The position numbers were made by a program, and so were the translations under genes. Shown one piece after another: positions 1 through 7,499 of a DNA stretch of 40,179 nucleotides. Within the stretch, counting starts at the first letter, position 1. Each line of letters begins with the position of its first letter. The stretch covers positions 1 to 40,179 of the forward strand of contig LIBO01000001.1 of NCBI GenBank assembly GCA_001438005.1, read 5' to 3'. This DNA is from Verrucomicrobia subdivision 6 bacterium BACL9 MAG-120507-bin52. GTDB taxonomy: Bacteria; Verrucomicrobiota; Verrucomicrobiia; Methylacidiphilales; Verrucolacustridaceae. The notes beneath the pieces were generated by a model. It saw only the letters and a program-made list of their open reading frames with translations, searched no databases and was not told the origin of the DNA.

Positions 1-330
1 ATCTCGGTCGGGCATGCGAAAGCGATTCTTGGATTGAGCGAGGGGGCGGCGCAAAGTGCGATTGCTCGGGAAGTGGTCAAGCGCGGGCTGAGCGTGAGGC
101 AAGCGGAGGCGTTGGTCAGGCGGCAGATGAGTGGAACGCGTGGCCGGAAAAAAGGGAGAGGGTCCCAACTGGCGGATTGGAGGGATCTGGAGCTGAAGTT
201 GCAGAGGGCGACAGGGACTCGCGCCCGGATCGTTGGCAAAGTGGAGAGGGGCCACATCGAGTTGCCCTACACCTCCCCGGAGGAGTTGGAGCGGCTGAGC
301 ACGCATCTGGGAGTTCGACCCGCTATCTGA
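1..330 (+). CDS. parB: ParB chromosome-partitioning protein, C-terminal part (5' end outside window)
   Basis: The reading frame is open from base 1 and ends at TGA 328-330, so only the last 109 residues are present. It opens with the segment GHAKAILGL, followed by a helix containing GLSVRQAEALVRR, the pattern found at the end of the ParB/Spo0J DNA-binding domain. A basic linker comes next, then a C-terminal stretch containing KVERGHIELPY and SPEELERL, which fits the ParB dimerisation domain. ParB binds parS sites and loads SMC/condensin near the replication origin. No parA and no parS-like palindrome are visible in the window. The gene ends 13 bp before mutL. The family call is confident; the full length cannot be judged. 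Confidence 0.88.
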   Translation: MSVGHAKAILGLSEGAAQSAIAREVVKRGLSVRQAEALVRRQMSGTRGRKKGRGSQLADWRDLELKLQRATGTRARIVGKVERGHIELPYTSPEELERLSTHLGVRPAI

Positions 331-343
331 AAGGAAGGATGAA

Positions 344-2086
344 GTGAGTCAGAGAATCCGTCTTTTGGCGGAGGTGGTGGCGAACCGAATTGCGGCGGGG
401 GAGGTGGTGGAGCGTCCCGCATCGGTGGTGAAGGAGTTGGTGGAAAATTCCTTGGATGCAGGGGCGAAGACGGTGGAGGTGAGTATTGAGCGTGGGGGTC
501 GATCTTTAATTCGTGTCACAGACGATGGACATGGAATGGGACCGGAAGATGCCCTGCTGGCTTTAGAACGCCACGCCACGAGTAAAATTCGGGAAGCATC
601 GGATCTGATGGGAATCCGAACTTTTGGTTTTCGCGGGGAGGCGTTGCCGAGCATCGCCTCGGTCAGCCGATTTACTTTGAAGACCCGGGAAGCGGAGGCG
701 GCGGAGGGAACGGAGGTGGTAATCGATGGGGGGAAGGTGATTCGGGCGGGGCAGACGGGCTGTCCGGCGGGAACGAGCATTGAGGTGAGGCAGTTATTTT
801 CCCACGTGCCGGGGCGGAGGAAATTTTTACGAACAGAGGAAACGGAATGGGGACATATCGAGCAAGGGATTCGGCTGACGGCATTGGCGAGGCCCGATGT
901 AAGTTGGGTTTTACGAAGAGATGGAGCGGTCTTTTGGCAAGATATGGCTCGCAAGGGATTCGAGGAGAGATTGATGGCGGTTTTTGGGAAGGAGTGGAGG
1001 GGGTCGGTCCTGCCTTTGGAGGTGGAGGATGGTGGCATGCGGCTTCGGGGGTATCTCGGTCGGCCGGGAGTGAGTCGGGCCACCCGGGCGGAGCAGATTC
1101 TTTTTGTGAATGGGAGACCCGTGCAAAGCATGAGTTTGAACGCGGCTCTGCTGGAGGGATACCACAATGCGTTGATGCGAGGACGCTTTCCCGTGGCGGT
1201 CCTTTTTTTAGAGATGGACCCAGCTGGGGTGGACGTGAACGTTCACCCGGCCAAAAGGGAGGTTCGGTTTCGTCAGGATGGTGATGTTCGACGATTTGTC
1301 AGTGGAGCCGTGGCCGAGGTGTTGCGGGGCGGGTCGGTCGGGCCGTTGCCCATGCCAGCGATGACGAACCAGGGGAGTGCGGGTTGGCCAACGACTCACT
1401 CCACTTGGACTCAACCATCTCCCCTTTTGTCAGCGAATTTAGCCGTACCAACGGCGGTGGAAAGGCCACTCGGAATTCTGGTGGAGTCGGCCGCAGGAAT
1501 TCCGGCTGGCTGGCGGTATTTGGGGGTGATTGATCATCTGTATATTGTGGCGGAGAAAGATGGGGGGGCAGTTTTGATCGATCAACATGCGGCCCATGAA
1601 AGAATTCTGTTTGAGCAGTTACTGAAGCAGGTGGCGCAGGAGGAGGTAACGGGTCAACGGCTGCTCTATCCGGTGACGGTGGAATTTTCGCCGGTGCAGG
1701 CAAATTTTCTGAGGAATCAAATGGAGGAGTTGGAGAAGGTGGGTTTAGGAATTTCTTCGCTCGGCGGGAACTCGTTTTTGGTCGATGCCTTGCCTCCGAG
1801 GATTCGGACTTTGGCGGTGGAGGAGTTTGTCCGAGGGGTAGTGGCCGATTTGGAGGTGGGCGGCGTTGGGGTGAGAAAGGATCGCAAGCTGAGTGAGGAG
1901 GTGATTGCGAAGACAGTCTGTCGGCATGCCATTAAGGCGAACGATCGCCTGAATGAGGCGGAGGCGGTGCGTTTATTGGCGGATCTGCTGGCTTGTGAAC
2001 TGCCCTACACTTGTCCGCATGGGCGACCGACGATGATTTTGTTAAGCAAGTTGGAACTGGAAAAGAAGTTCGGCCGGGCGGGCTAA
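344..2086 (+). CDS. mutL: DNA mismatch repair protein MutL (endonuclease type)
   Basis: 580 residues. It starts with GTG at 344, preceded by an AAGGAAGG ribosome binding site at 331-338; the nearby ATG at 339 is closed by a stop after two codons. The N-terminal GHKL ATPase shows ELVENSLDAGA, DDGHGM, RHATSKI and TFGFRGEALPSIASVSR. A central linker rich in Pro, Ser and Thr follows. The C-terminal domain carries DQHAAHERILFE (from about residue 413), the DQHAx2Ex4E metal-dependent nicking motif, and CPHGRP near the end. It should therefore cut the nascent strand itself, as in bacteria without MutH. It links the MutS mismatch sensor to downstream excision. Its TAA stop abuts the ATG of the next gene. 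Confidence 0.97.
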   Translation: MSQRIRLLAEVVANRIAAGEVVERPASVVKELVENSLDAGAKTVEVSIERGGRSLIRVTDDGHGMGPEDALLALERHATSKIREASDLMGIRTFGFRGEALPSIASVSRFTLKTREAEAAEGTEVVIDGGKVIRAGQTGCPAGTSIEVRQLFSHVPGRRKFLRTEETEWGHIEQGIRLTALARPDVSWVLRRDGAVFWQDMARKGFEERLMAVFGKEWRGSVLPLEVEDGGMRLRGYLGRPGVSRATRAEQILFVNGRPVQSMSLNAALLEGYHNALMRGRFPVAVLFLEMDPAGVDVNVHPAKREVRFRQDGDVRRFVSGAVAEVLRGGSVGPLPMPAMTNQGSAGWPTTHSTWTQPSPLLSANLAVPTAVERPLGILVESAAGIPAGWRYLGVIDHLYIVAEKDGGAVLIDQHAAHERILFEQLLKQVAQEEVTGQRLLYPVTVEFSPVQANFLRNQMEELEKVGLGISSLGGNSFLVDALPPRIRTLAVEEFVRGVVADLEVGGVGVRKDRKLSEEVIAKTVCRHAIKANDRLNEAEAVRLLADLLACELPYTCPHGRPTMILLSKLELEKKFGRAG

Positions 2087-3238
2087 ATGGCGGAAGAGCG
2101 AATTTTTTTGGACCACGCATCGGGCGGGCCACTGTTGCCGGCGGCAAGGGTTGAGATGGAGAGGGTTTTATCGGGTGAGGGTGCGGCACCGGGCGGGGGA
2201 CATCGCGAGGCGAGGGAGGCGCGAGTAATTCTGGAGGCGGCCAGGAAGCAATCGGCGGAGTTTTTGGGGACGGAGGAGCCGGATCGGCTTGTCTTTACCT
2301 CGGGGGGAACGGAGGCGGTGCAAGCAGCGATTCGGGGATGGGGAGAGGCGGCGGGTAAGGGCACGATTTATGTGAGCGAAATCGAGCACCCAGCGGTGGA
2401 GACGGCGGTGCGGAGATTGCAAAAGTCTGGCTTCTCCGTGGTGCCTATTCCGGTGGATGGGGAGGGAAGGCTACAGTGGAAAAGGGTCAAACCGGCTGGG
2501 CCGGGTTTGGTGTGCGTGCATGTAGCGCACCACGACCTGGGGACAGTGCAGGATTTAGTTCAAGCGAGAGTGTTGGCGAATTCGGTCAAGGCCCAGCTTT
2601 TTTTGGATGGAACCTTTGGGGCTGGTTGGATTGATTTGCCGAGGGAATTGGAAGGGGTGGATCTGTTGGCGGTGTCGGGTCATCGGCTAGGTGGTCCGAA
2701 GGGATCGGGGCTTTTGTGGGTGAGATCGGGGACTGCATGGAAAGCTCAACTTGAGGGGGGCCGGCAGGAGAATGATCAGCGGGCGGGGACGGAGAATCTT
2801 CCGGCGATCGCCGGGCTTGGCGCGGCGTTGCAAGAGTGGAATCGAGATGCTGGGAAATTTCGGAAGTGTGCGAGGGAGTCCCAAGAGGTGCTCTGGCGTG
2901 AGATTAGGAAAAAGGTTTCCTCGGCGAAGTTGCATGGACCGGAGCCGGGACCAGAGAGAAGTCCGGCGCATCTGGGGCTCAGTTTTGCGGGGTTGGAGGC
3001 GGAGTCATTGGCCTTGGTCCTGGATCGGGTAGGTGTGGTGGCGAGAGGAGGAAGTGGTTGTGTGACTCGGGAGATGAGGATTCCGCCCGGGATGCGCGCG
3101 ATCGGCGCTACTCCAGAGGAGGCGCGATCCCTAATTTTATTTACGCTGGGACGTGAAACGCGTGCCTCGCAGATGGCTTTAGCCGCCCAGCGGGTTGCAG
3201 ATGCGGTTCTTCGGTTGTCCGATGCCTTCGCCATGTAA
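2087..3238 (+). CDS. NifS/IscS-like class V aminotransferase fold protein with altered PLP site
   Basis: 383 residues, starting immediately after the mutL stop. The fold type I signature of cysteine desulfurases is clear: SGGTEA (72-77), a His in EIEHPAV (H101), LGTVQD (151-156), the Asp of FLDG (D174), RAGTENLPAIAGLGAAL, and a Cys in GGSGC (C325) at the place of the sulfur-accepting cysteine. Several PLP contacts are changed. The usual SGHK reads SGHR, so Arg200 stands where the Schiff-base lysine belongs. The usual NNE reads HHD (148-150), and the Gln four residues into the DAxQ segment is Phe177. By family knowledge such a protein should not form the normal internal aldimine. It may be a non-catalytic paralogue or may have another role; function is unassigned. 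Confidence 0.85.
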   Translation: MAEERIFLDHASGGPLLPAARVEMERVLSGEGAAPGGGHREAREARVILEAARKQSAEFLGTEEPDRLVFTSGGTEAVQAAIRGWGEAAGKGTIYVSEIEHPAVETAVRRLQKSGFSVVPIPVDGEGRLQWKRVKPAGPGLVCVHVAHHDLGTVQDLVQARVLANSVKAQLFLDGTFGAGWIDLPRELEGVDLLAVSGHRLGGPKGSGLLWVRSGTAWKAQLEGGRQENDQRAGTENLPAIAGLGAALQEWNRDAGKFRKCARESQEVLWREIRKKVSSAKLHGPEPGPERSPAHLGLSFAGLEAESLALVLDRVGVVARGGSGCVTREMRIPPGMRAIGATPEEARSLILFTLGRETRASQMALAAQRVADAVLRLSDAFAM

Positions 3239-3295
3239 GATTACATTTCGGGAATTTGTGTTTGGAGAGACGGTGGGAGTGGGCAAGGTATCTCG

Positions 3296-4354
3296 ATGAG
3301 CGTGAACGACTGGCGGGAGGAGGTGGTCAATCGATTGCGGGAGGTTAAATATCCCGGGTTTAGTCGCGATATTGTTTCCTTTGGGCTCGTGCAAGACATG
3401 GAGCTGACGGGGACAGATCTGAAGTTGAAATTAAAAATAACGACCCCTGATCCAGCAGTTCCTGAAAAAATTGGGCAGGAGATCCGGGACTCCTTGAAAG
3501 GGTATGCCCCGGTGAAAAGCGTCGCCATCGAGACGGAGGTCGCTCCTCCGCAGGCGACTGCGGCCACAGGTCCGCAGGGAATTCCGGGCGTGAAAAAGAT
3601 TATCGCCGTGGCGAGCGGCAAGGGCGGTGTGGGGAAATCCACCGTGGCCGCGAACTTGGCGGTGCAGCTGGCCAAAGGTGGTTTGAAGGTGGGGCTGTGT
3701 GATTGCGACTTATATGGACCGAGTCAGGCATTGATGTTGGGCTGCCGAGAAGGGGTGAGGGTAGAGGAGGGAAGTGAGCGGTTGGTGCCGGCTGAGGTCC
3801 ACGGGGTGAAGCTGATGAGCATGGGCATGCTTCTAGGGGATGATAGTCCAGCGGCTCTGCGGGGTCCGATGGTGACGCGATTTACGCAGCAGTTCTTACG
3901 GCAGGTCGCATGGGGAGAGTTGGATCTTTTGGTGCTCGACCTTCCCCCGGGGACGGGAGACATCCAGCTCACGATTGTGCAGACGGTGGCGCTGGATGGG
4001 TCAGTGATTGTCACGACACCGCAGGAGGTGGCGCTGGTGGACGCAAGGAAGGCCATGGCGATGTTTCGAAAGGTAAATGTGGCGATTTTAGGAATTGTGG
4101 AAAACATGAGTTTCTTCGTCGCCCCCGGCAGTGGGGAGAGACATGAGATCTTTGGTTCGGGCGGTGGACGGAAGGAGGCCGTTCGGCAAAGAGTACCGTT
4201 ACTGGGGGAAATTCCATTAGATCCCGAAGCTCGCCGTTGTGGGGATGAGGGGAGACCCGTGGTTTTGGAGTGTCCGGGTTCGACATCGGGAAAAGTTTTT
4301 GTAGATTTCGCTAATTACGTGTCAAAAATACTATTTTTAAACATATCATCATAA
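3296..4354 (+). CDS. mrp: Mrp/ApbC-type P-loop ATPase, putative Fe-S carrier lacking CxxC
   Basis: 352 residues. An N-terminal MIP18/DUF59-type domain (about 5-80) is joined to a ParA/MinD-like ATPase with a deviant Walker A, SGKGGVGKST (107-116), and LDLPPGTGD as the switch region. In the Fe-S binding members of this family a CPxC pair follows ENMS; here the segment reads ENMSFFVAPGSGERHEIFG, with Ala276 and Ser279 where the two cysteines normally lie. Mrp proteins bind or transfer Fe-S clusters, and homologues without the pair do occur, so activity cannot be inferred from this alone. The gene lies 57 bp after the NifS-like gene. The start has only a weak AAGG upstream. The final dozen residues are unusually hydrophobic and AT-rich. 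Confidence 0.93.
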   Translation: MSVNDWREEVVNRLREVKYPGFSRDIVSFGLVQDMELTGTDLKLKLKITTPDPAVPEKIGQEIRDSLKGYAPVKSVAIETEVAPPQATAATGPQGIPGVKKIIAVASGKGGVGKSTVAANLAVQLAKGGLKVGLCDCDLYGPSQALMLGCREGVRVEEGSERLVPAEVHGVKLMSMGMLLGDDSPAALRGPMVTRFTQQFLRQVAWGELDLLVLDLPPGTGDIQLTIVQTVALDGSVIVTTPQEVALVDARKAMAMFRKVNVAILGIVENMSFFVAPGSGERHEIFGSGGGRKEAVRQRVPLLGEIPLDPEARRCGDEGRPVVLECPGSTSGKVFVDFANYVSKILFLNISS

Positions 4355-4423
4355 GCAGTTTAGATATTAGGCTGTTTTGAAAAAGCCACTTGCGAATTGG
4401 CTTAAAAGAACGAAGTTATAGGT

Positions 4424-4666
4424 ATGGAAGCCAAGGACAGACCCCATTTTTCCCTTGATCCAAAATCGGTCTTTAAGAATTCAGCGCTGTATCGGGAGTT
4501 TTTGTTAGAGAGGGAAGAAATTCTTAAACACAAGTGGCACCTCAGCGAGCAGGCGGGTCACGATGTGGGTTTTGAGAAAGGTTTACTAGATTGGATCGTC
4601 AACCACCGTTCGGCATGGCGAGCGACGAGAGAGAAAGAGATAGCTAAGGAAAAGGATATTTGTTAA
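4424..4666 (+). CDS. small uncharacterised protein, 80 residues
   Basis: I do not recognise this with certainty. The 80-residue product is charged (Lys/Glu rich at both ends), has no signal peptide or membrane segment, and contains a central block HKWHLSEQAGHDVG followed by LLDWIVNH. That block reminds me of the C-terminal tail of DUF4032-type proteins, but the likeness is from memory only. The start at 4424 lacks a clear Shine-Dalgarno. The gene lies between mrp and the pyr leader, 20 bp before the predicted PyrR-binding hairpin, and its base composition is more AT-rich than its neighbours. It could be read from an upstream transcript or start its own. Confidence 0.6.
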   Translation: MEAKDRPHFSLDPKSVFKNSALYREFLLEREEILKHKWHLSEQAGHDVGFEKGLLDWIVNHRSAWRATREKEIAKEKDIC

Positions 4667-4686
4667 TTTAGGGATCGTTAAGCGTG

Positions 4687-4719
4687 TCCTTTAACCGGAA
4701 CCTGAGAGTTCCACAAGGA
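4687..4719 (+). promoter_or_regulatory. PyrR-binding-loop-like hairpin containing the pyrR Shine-Dalgarno
   Basis: Two stacked stems can be drawn by eye. The lower stem is TCCTT (4687-4691) with AAGGA (4715-4719). An asymmetric internal loop follows, TAACC (4692-4696) against AC (4713-4714). The upper stem is GGAAC (4697-4701) with GTTCC (4708-4712), and the hexaloop is CTGAGA (4702-4707). The hexaloop fits CNGNGA, and the CCTTTAA/AAGG flanks fit the PyrR-binding RNA described in Bacillus pyr leaders. The lower stem includes AAGGA of the AAGGAGG ribosome binding site of pyrR (4715-4721). No terminator with a T run follows, so control by blocking translation, as described for mycobacteria, is the simplest reading. 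Confidence 0.72.
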
Positions 4720-4726
4720 GGCGGTG

Positions 4727-5260
4727 ATGGCGGATCAAGTTTTACTGGATGGGGAGAGTGTACGCCGAGCGGTCCGGCGGATGGCTCACGAATTTTCCGA
4801 AAAGCACCCCCACGGCAATTTCGCGCTGGTAGGAATTCAGACGAGGGGTGTGCCCTTGGCGCATCGATTGGCCAAGGAGTTTCAGCAGATTGAGGGGGGT
4901 AAAATTCTGCCGGTGGGATCGCTGGACATCAGTTTTCACCGGGACGATTTGGCCAGCAATATGCCCGTGCCCAAGGGGTCGGAGGTGCTTTTTGATCTGA
5001 AGGATCGGACGATCATTCTGGTGGACGATGTCCTGTACACGGGGCGAACGATCCGGGCCGCCATGGATGCGCTGTGCGATCTGGGGCGACCGAAGATTAT
5101 CCAGCTGGCGGTATTGGTGGATCGGGGGCATCGCGAGTTACCGATTCGGCCCGATTTTGTGGGAAAAAATTTGCCTACTTCCGCGCAACAAAGGGTGCGG
5201 GTGAGGCTGGCGGAGATGGATGGAGAGGATGCGGTGGTCCTAGAGAAGGAAAAAGTATGA
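4727..5260 (+). CDS. pyrR: PyrR bifunctional pyrimidine regulator / uracil phosphoribosyltransferase
   Basis: 177 residues from the ATG at 4727. A GTG at 4724 is also in frame but lies only 2 nt after AAGGAGG (4715-4721), so the ATG with 5 nt spacing is preferred. The PRPP-binding loop IILVDDVLYTGRT lies at about 96-108. GIQTRGVPLA near residue 36 and HRELPIRPDFVGKNLPTS near the end are typical of PyrR rather than of plain phosphoribosyltransferases. PyrR binds UMP and then a hairpin in pyr mRNA, lowering expression of the pathway; a matching hairpin covers its own ribosome binding site. Its stop overlaps the pyrB start (ATGA). Confidence 0.95.
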   Translation: MADQVLLDGESVRRAVRRMAHEFSEKHPHGNFALVGIQTRGVPLAHRLAKEFQQIEGGKILPVGSLDISFHRDDLASNMPVPKGSEVLFDLKDRTIILVDDVLYTGRTIRAAMDALCDLGRPKIIQLAVLVDRGHRELPIRPDFVGKNLPTSAQQRVRVRLAEMDGEDAVVLEKEKV

Positions 5261-6201
5261 GTGGGGTGTGGCAGCGAAAAGATCTGCTCTCGCTTCGGGA
5301 GTTAAGTGCCGATGAGATTGGTAAGGTGCTGTCCACGGCCACGGTCTTTAAAGAAATTTTAGGAAGGCCGATTAAGAAGGTGCCTTCGATGCAGGGGCGG
5401 ACGGTGGTGAATCTGTTTATCGAGCCAAGTACAAGAACGAGGATCTCTTTTGAGTTGGCGGCGATACGGCTCAGCGCGGATGTGGTCTCATTAGACAAGG
5501 AGACGAGTAGCATTCGTAAAGGGGAGTCCCTGCAGGACACGGCCAAGAATTTGGAAGCGCTTCAGGCGGGCACGATCGTGATCCGGCATCGATCGGCTGG
5601 GGCGGCCCACTTTTTGGCGCAGAGGCTGAAAGCGTCCGTGATCAATGCAGGGGACGGGTCGCATGAGCATCCGACCCAAGGGTTGCTGGATACGTTCACC
5701 ATTCGAGAGCGACTGGGAAAGATTGAGGGGGTGAAGGTTTTGATTATCGGGGACATCGTGCATAGCCGGGTGGCGCGATCCAACTTGTGGGCTTTGACCA
5801 AACTGGGGGCGAAGGTGAAGTTGGTGGGGCCCTCCACCTTACTGCCGAAGGAGTTTGCGGAGTTGGGGGTGGAGGTGGCGCACACTTTGGACGGGGCGTT
5901 GGAGGAGGCGGACGTGATTAATCTCCTGCGAATTCAGCATGAGAGGCAGGTACAGGCACGGGTGCCCTCGATCGGTGAGTATGCGAACCTGTTTGGATTG
6001 AACATGCAGCGGTTTCAACGGTGTAAGCCTGGGGTGCTTTTGATGCATCCGGGACCGATTCATCGGGGGGTGGAGATCGCCAGTGAGCTAGCGGATGGAG
6101 TGCAGTCGGTCATTTTGGATCAGGTCACCAATGGGTTGGCGGTGCGAATGGCGGTTTTGTACTTGGTTTCGGGCGGAAAAGGTTTGGGGGGCGAGGCGTG
6201 A
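5257..6201 (+). CDS. pyrB: aspartate carbamoyltransferase catalytic subunit
   Basis: 314 residues from the ATG at 5257, which overlaps the pyrR stop in ATGA; the frame is open further upstream, but that region lies inside pyrR. It joins carbamoyl phosphate and aspartate, the committed step of UMP synthesis. Carbamoyl-phosphate site residues are visible as EPSTRTRISFE (STRTR at 58-62) and the Lys of SIRKGES (K88). HPTQ (138-141) and LMHPGPIHRG near the C-terminus are also diagnostic. No pyrI regulatory subunit is present, in line with a simple catalytic trimer or a complex with dihydroorotase. Its stop overlaps the pyrC GTG start. Confidence 0.97.
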   Translation: MSGVWQRKDLLSLRELSADEIGKVLSTATVFKEILGRPIKKVPSMQGRTVVNLFIEPSTRTRISFELAAIRLSADVVSLDKETSSIRKGESLQDTAKNLEALQAGTIVIRHRSAGAAHFLAQRLKASVINAGDGSHEHPTQGLLDTFTIRERLGKIEGVKVLIIGDIVHSRVARSNLWALTKLGAKVKLVGPSTLLPKEFAELGVEVAHTLDGALEEADVINLLRIQHERQVQARVPSIGEYANLFGLNMQRFQRCKPGVLLMHPGPIHRGVEIASELADGVQSVILDQVTNGLAVRMAVLYLVSGGKGLGGEA

Positions 6202-7487
6202 ACGAAATTCTTCTCCAAGGTGGGTTGGTGGTGGATCCGGCCACGGGGCGAGAGGCCAAGGGGGACATTTTGATTCGGGACGGAAAGATTGCGGACGGCA
6301 AGGCTGGCAAAAGTGCGGTGGTGGTGAAAGTGGAGGGGTTGGTGGTGACGGCTGGACTGATCGATCCGCATGTGCACCTGCGGGAACCAGGGCAATCGGC
6401 CAAGGAGACGATGGCCACGGGAACCGCGGCAGCGGTGGCGGGTGGTTTTACGTCGGTCATTGCTATGCCCAATACGTCCCCGGTGGCGGATGGACCAAAC
6501 ACGATCGCCTGGATGAAGCAGAGGGCGAGGGAGACGGGGGTGGCCAATGTGTTTCCCACGGGCACGATTTCTATGGGACAGAAGGGGGAGCAGTTGGCTC
6601 CGATCGGGTCGTTGCGGCAGGCGGGAGTGGTGGCGATCACAGATGATGGGCACTGCATTCAAAGTGCGGAGTTGATGAGGAGAGCGTTGGAGTACGCGCG
6701 AATGTTTGACCTACCAGTGCTGGATCATTGCGAGGATCGGTCACTTTCGGCCGGCGGAGTCGTGAATGAGGGAAAGTGGTCGAGGATCTTGGGTCTGCCG
6801 GCTTGGCCGGGAATCGCAGAGGAGGTGATTGTTTCCCGGAACGTGTTGTTGGCGGAGCTGACGGGGGCAAGAGTAGTTTGCCAACACATGAGTACGGCCG
6901 GATCGGTGCGAATTTTACGGGAGGCAAAAAAGAGGGGGATTTTGATTGAGGGAGAGGCCTCTCCGCACCATCTGACTTTGACGGACGATCGGGTGGAGGG
7001 CTATGACACCTCGTTTAAGATGAACCCTCCGCTCCGGACGGCCGCAGATGTGGAGGAATTAAGGAGGGGGGTGGTCGACGGAACGATTCGGTTTTTGGCG
7101 ACGGATCATGCGCCGCACTGCAGTTACGAGAAAGAGGTGGAGTTTGATGAGGCGCCCTTTGGGGTAGTGGGGTTGGAGACAGCGTTAGGAATTTACTTAA
7201 CGGAGCTGGTCCATAGCGGGTTGATGCCTTTAGGCGAGGTCTTGGGAAGAATGAGCATGTTTCCCTCGACCTATTTCGGGCTAGGTCGCGGAACTTTGGC
7301 GGTGGGGGCGACCGCCGATGTGACGGTGCTCGATCCGGAGCGCAAGTGGGTGGTGAAAAAGTCGGAGTTTAAAAGCTTAGGGAGGAACACCCCGTTTGAG
7401 GGGCGGGAGTTGAGGGGGAGAGCGGTATTGACAATGGTGGACGGAAAAATTCGGCACGATCTCGACGGCCGAGTGGTGGGGGCGTAG
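6198..7487 (+). CDS. pyrC: dihydroorotase (amidohydrolase family, PyrB-associated type)
   Basis: 429 residues. It starts with GTG at 6198 inside GTGA, overlapping the pyrB stop by four bases. Metal ligands of the amidohydrolase barrel are all in place: HVH (H58, H60) in GLIDPHVHLREPG, a likely bridging Asp in TDD (D150), H177 in LDHCED, H230 in CQHMST, and D303 in ATDHAPH. It closes carbamoyl aspartate to dihydroorotate, the third step of the pathway. An active metal set argues against it being one of the inactive dihydroorotase-like partners of PyrB. The 12-bp gap to carA fits one operon. Confidence 0.96.
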   Translation: MNEILLQGGLVVDPATGREAKGDILIRDGKIADGKAGKSAVVVKVEGLVVTAGLIDPHVHLREPGQSAKETMATGTAAAVAGGFTSVIAMPNTSPVADGPNTIAWMKQRARETGVANVFPTGTISMGQKGEQLAPIGSLRQAGVVAITDDGHCIQSAELMRRALEYARMFDLPVLDHCEDRSLSAGGVVNEGKWSRILGLPAWPGIAEEVIVSRNVLLAELTGARVVCQHMSTAGSVRILREAKKRGILIEGEASPHHLTLTDDRVEGYDTSFKMNPPLRTAADVEELRRGVVDGTIRFLATDHAPHCSYEKEVEFDEAPFGVVGLETALGIYLTELVHSGLMPLGEVLGRMSMFPSTYFGLGRGTLAVGATADVTVLDPERKWVVKKSEFKSLGRNTPFEGRELRGRAVLTMVDGKIRHDLDGRVVGA

Positions 7488-7499
7488 CGTTCCGCAACG

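Noticed and set aside
349..1167. 272-codon minus-strand frame opposite mutL
   Set aside because: Shadow of the G-rich, strongly biased third positions of mutL; the product is Pro/Ser/Arg-rich with no motif and no ribosome binding site.
4383..4403. AAGCCA/TGGCTT hairpin between mrp and the 80-residue gene
   Set aside because: Only 6 bp, and the T run lies on the minus-strand side where there is no gene to end; on the plus strand it is followed by A residues.
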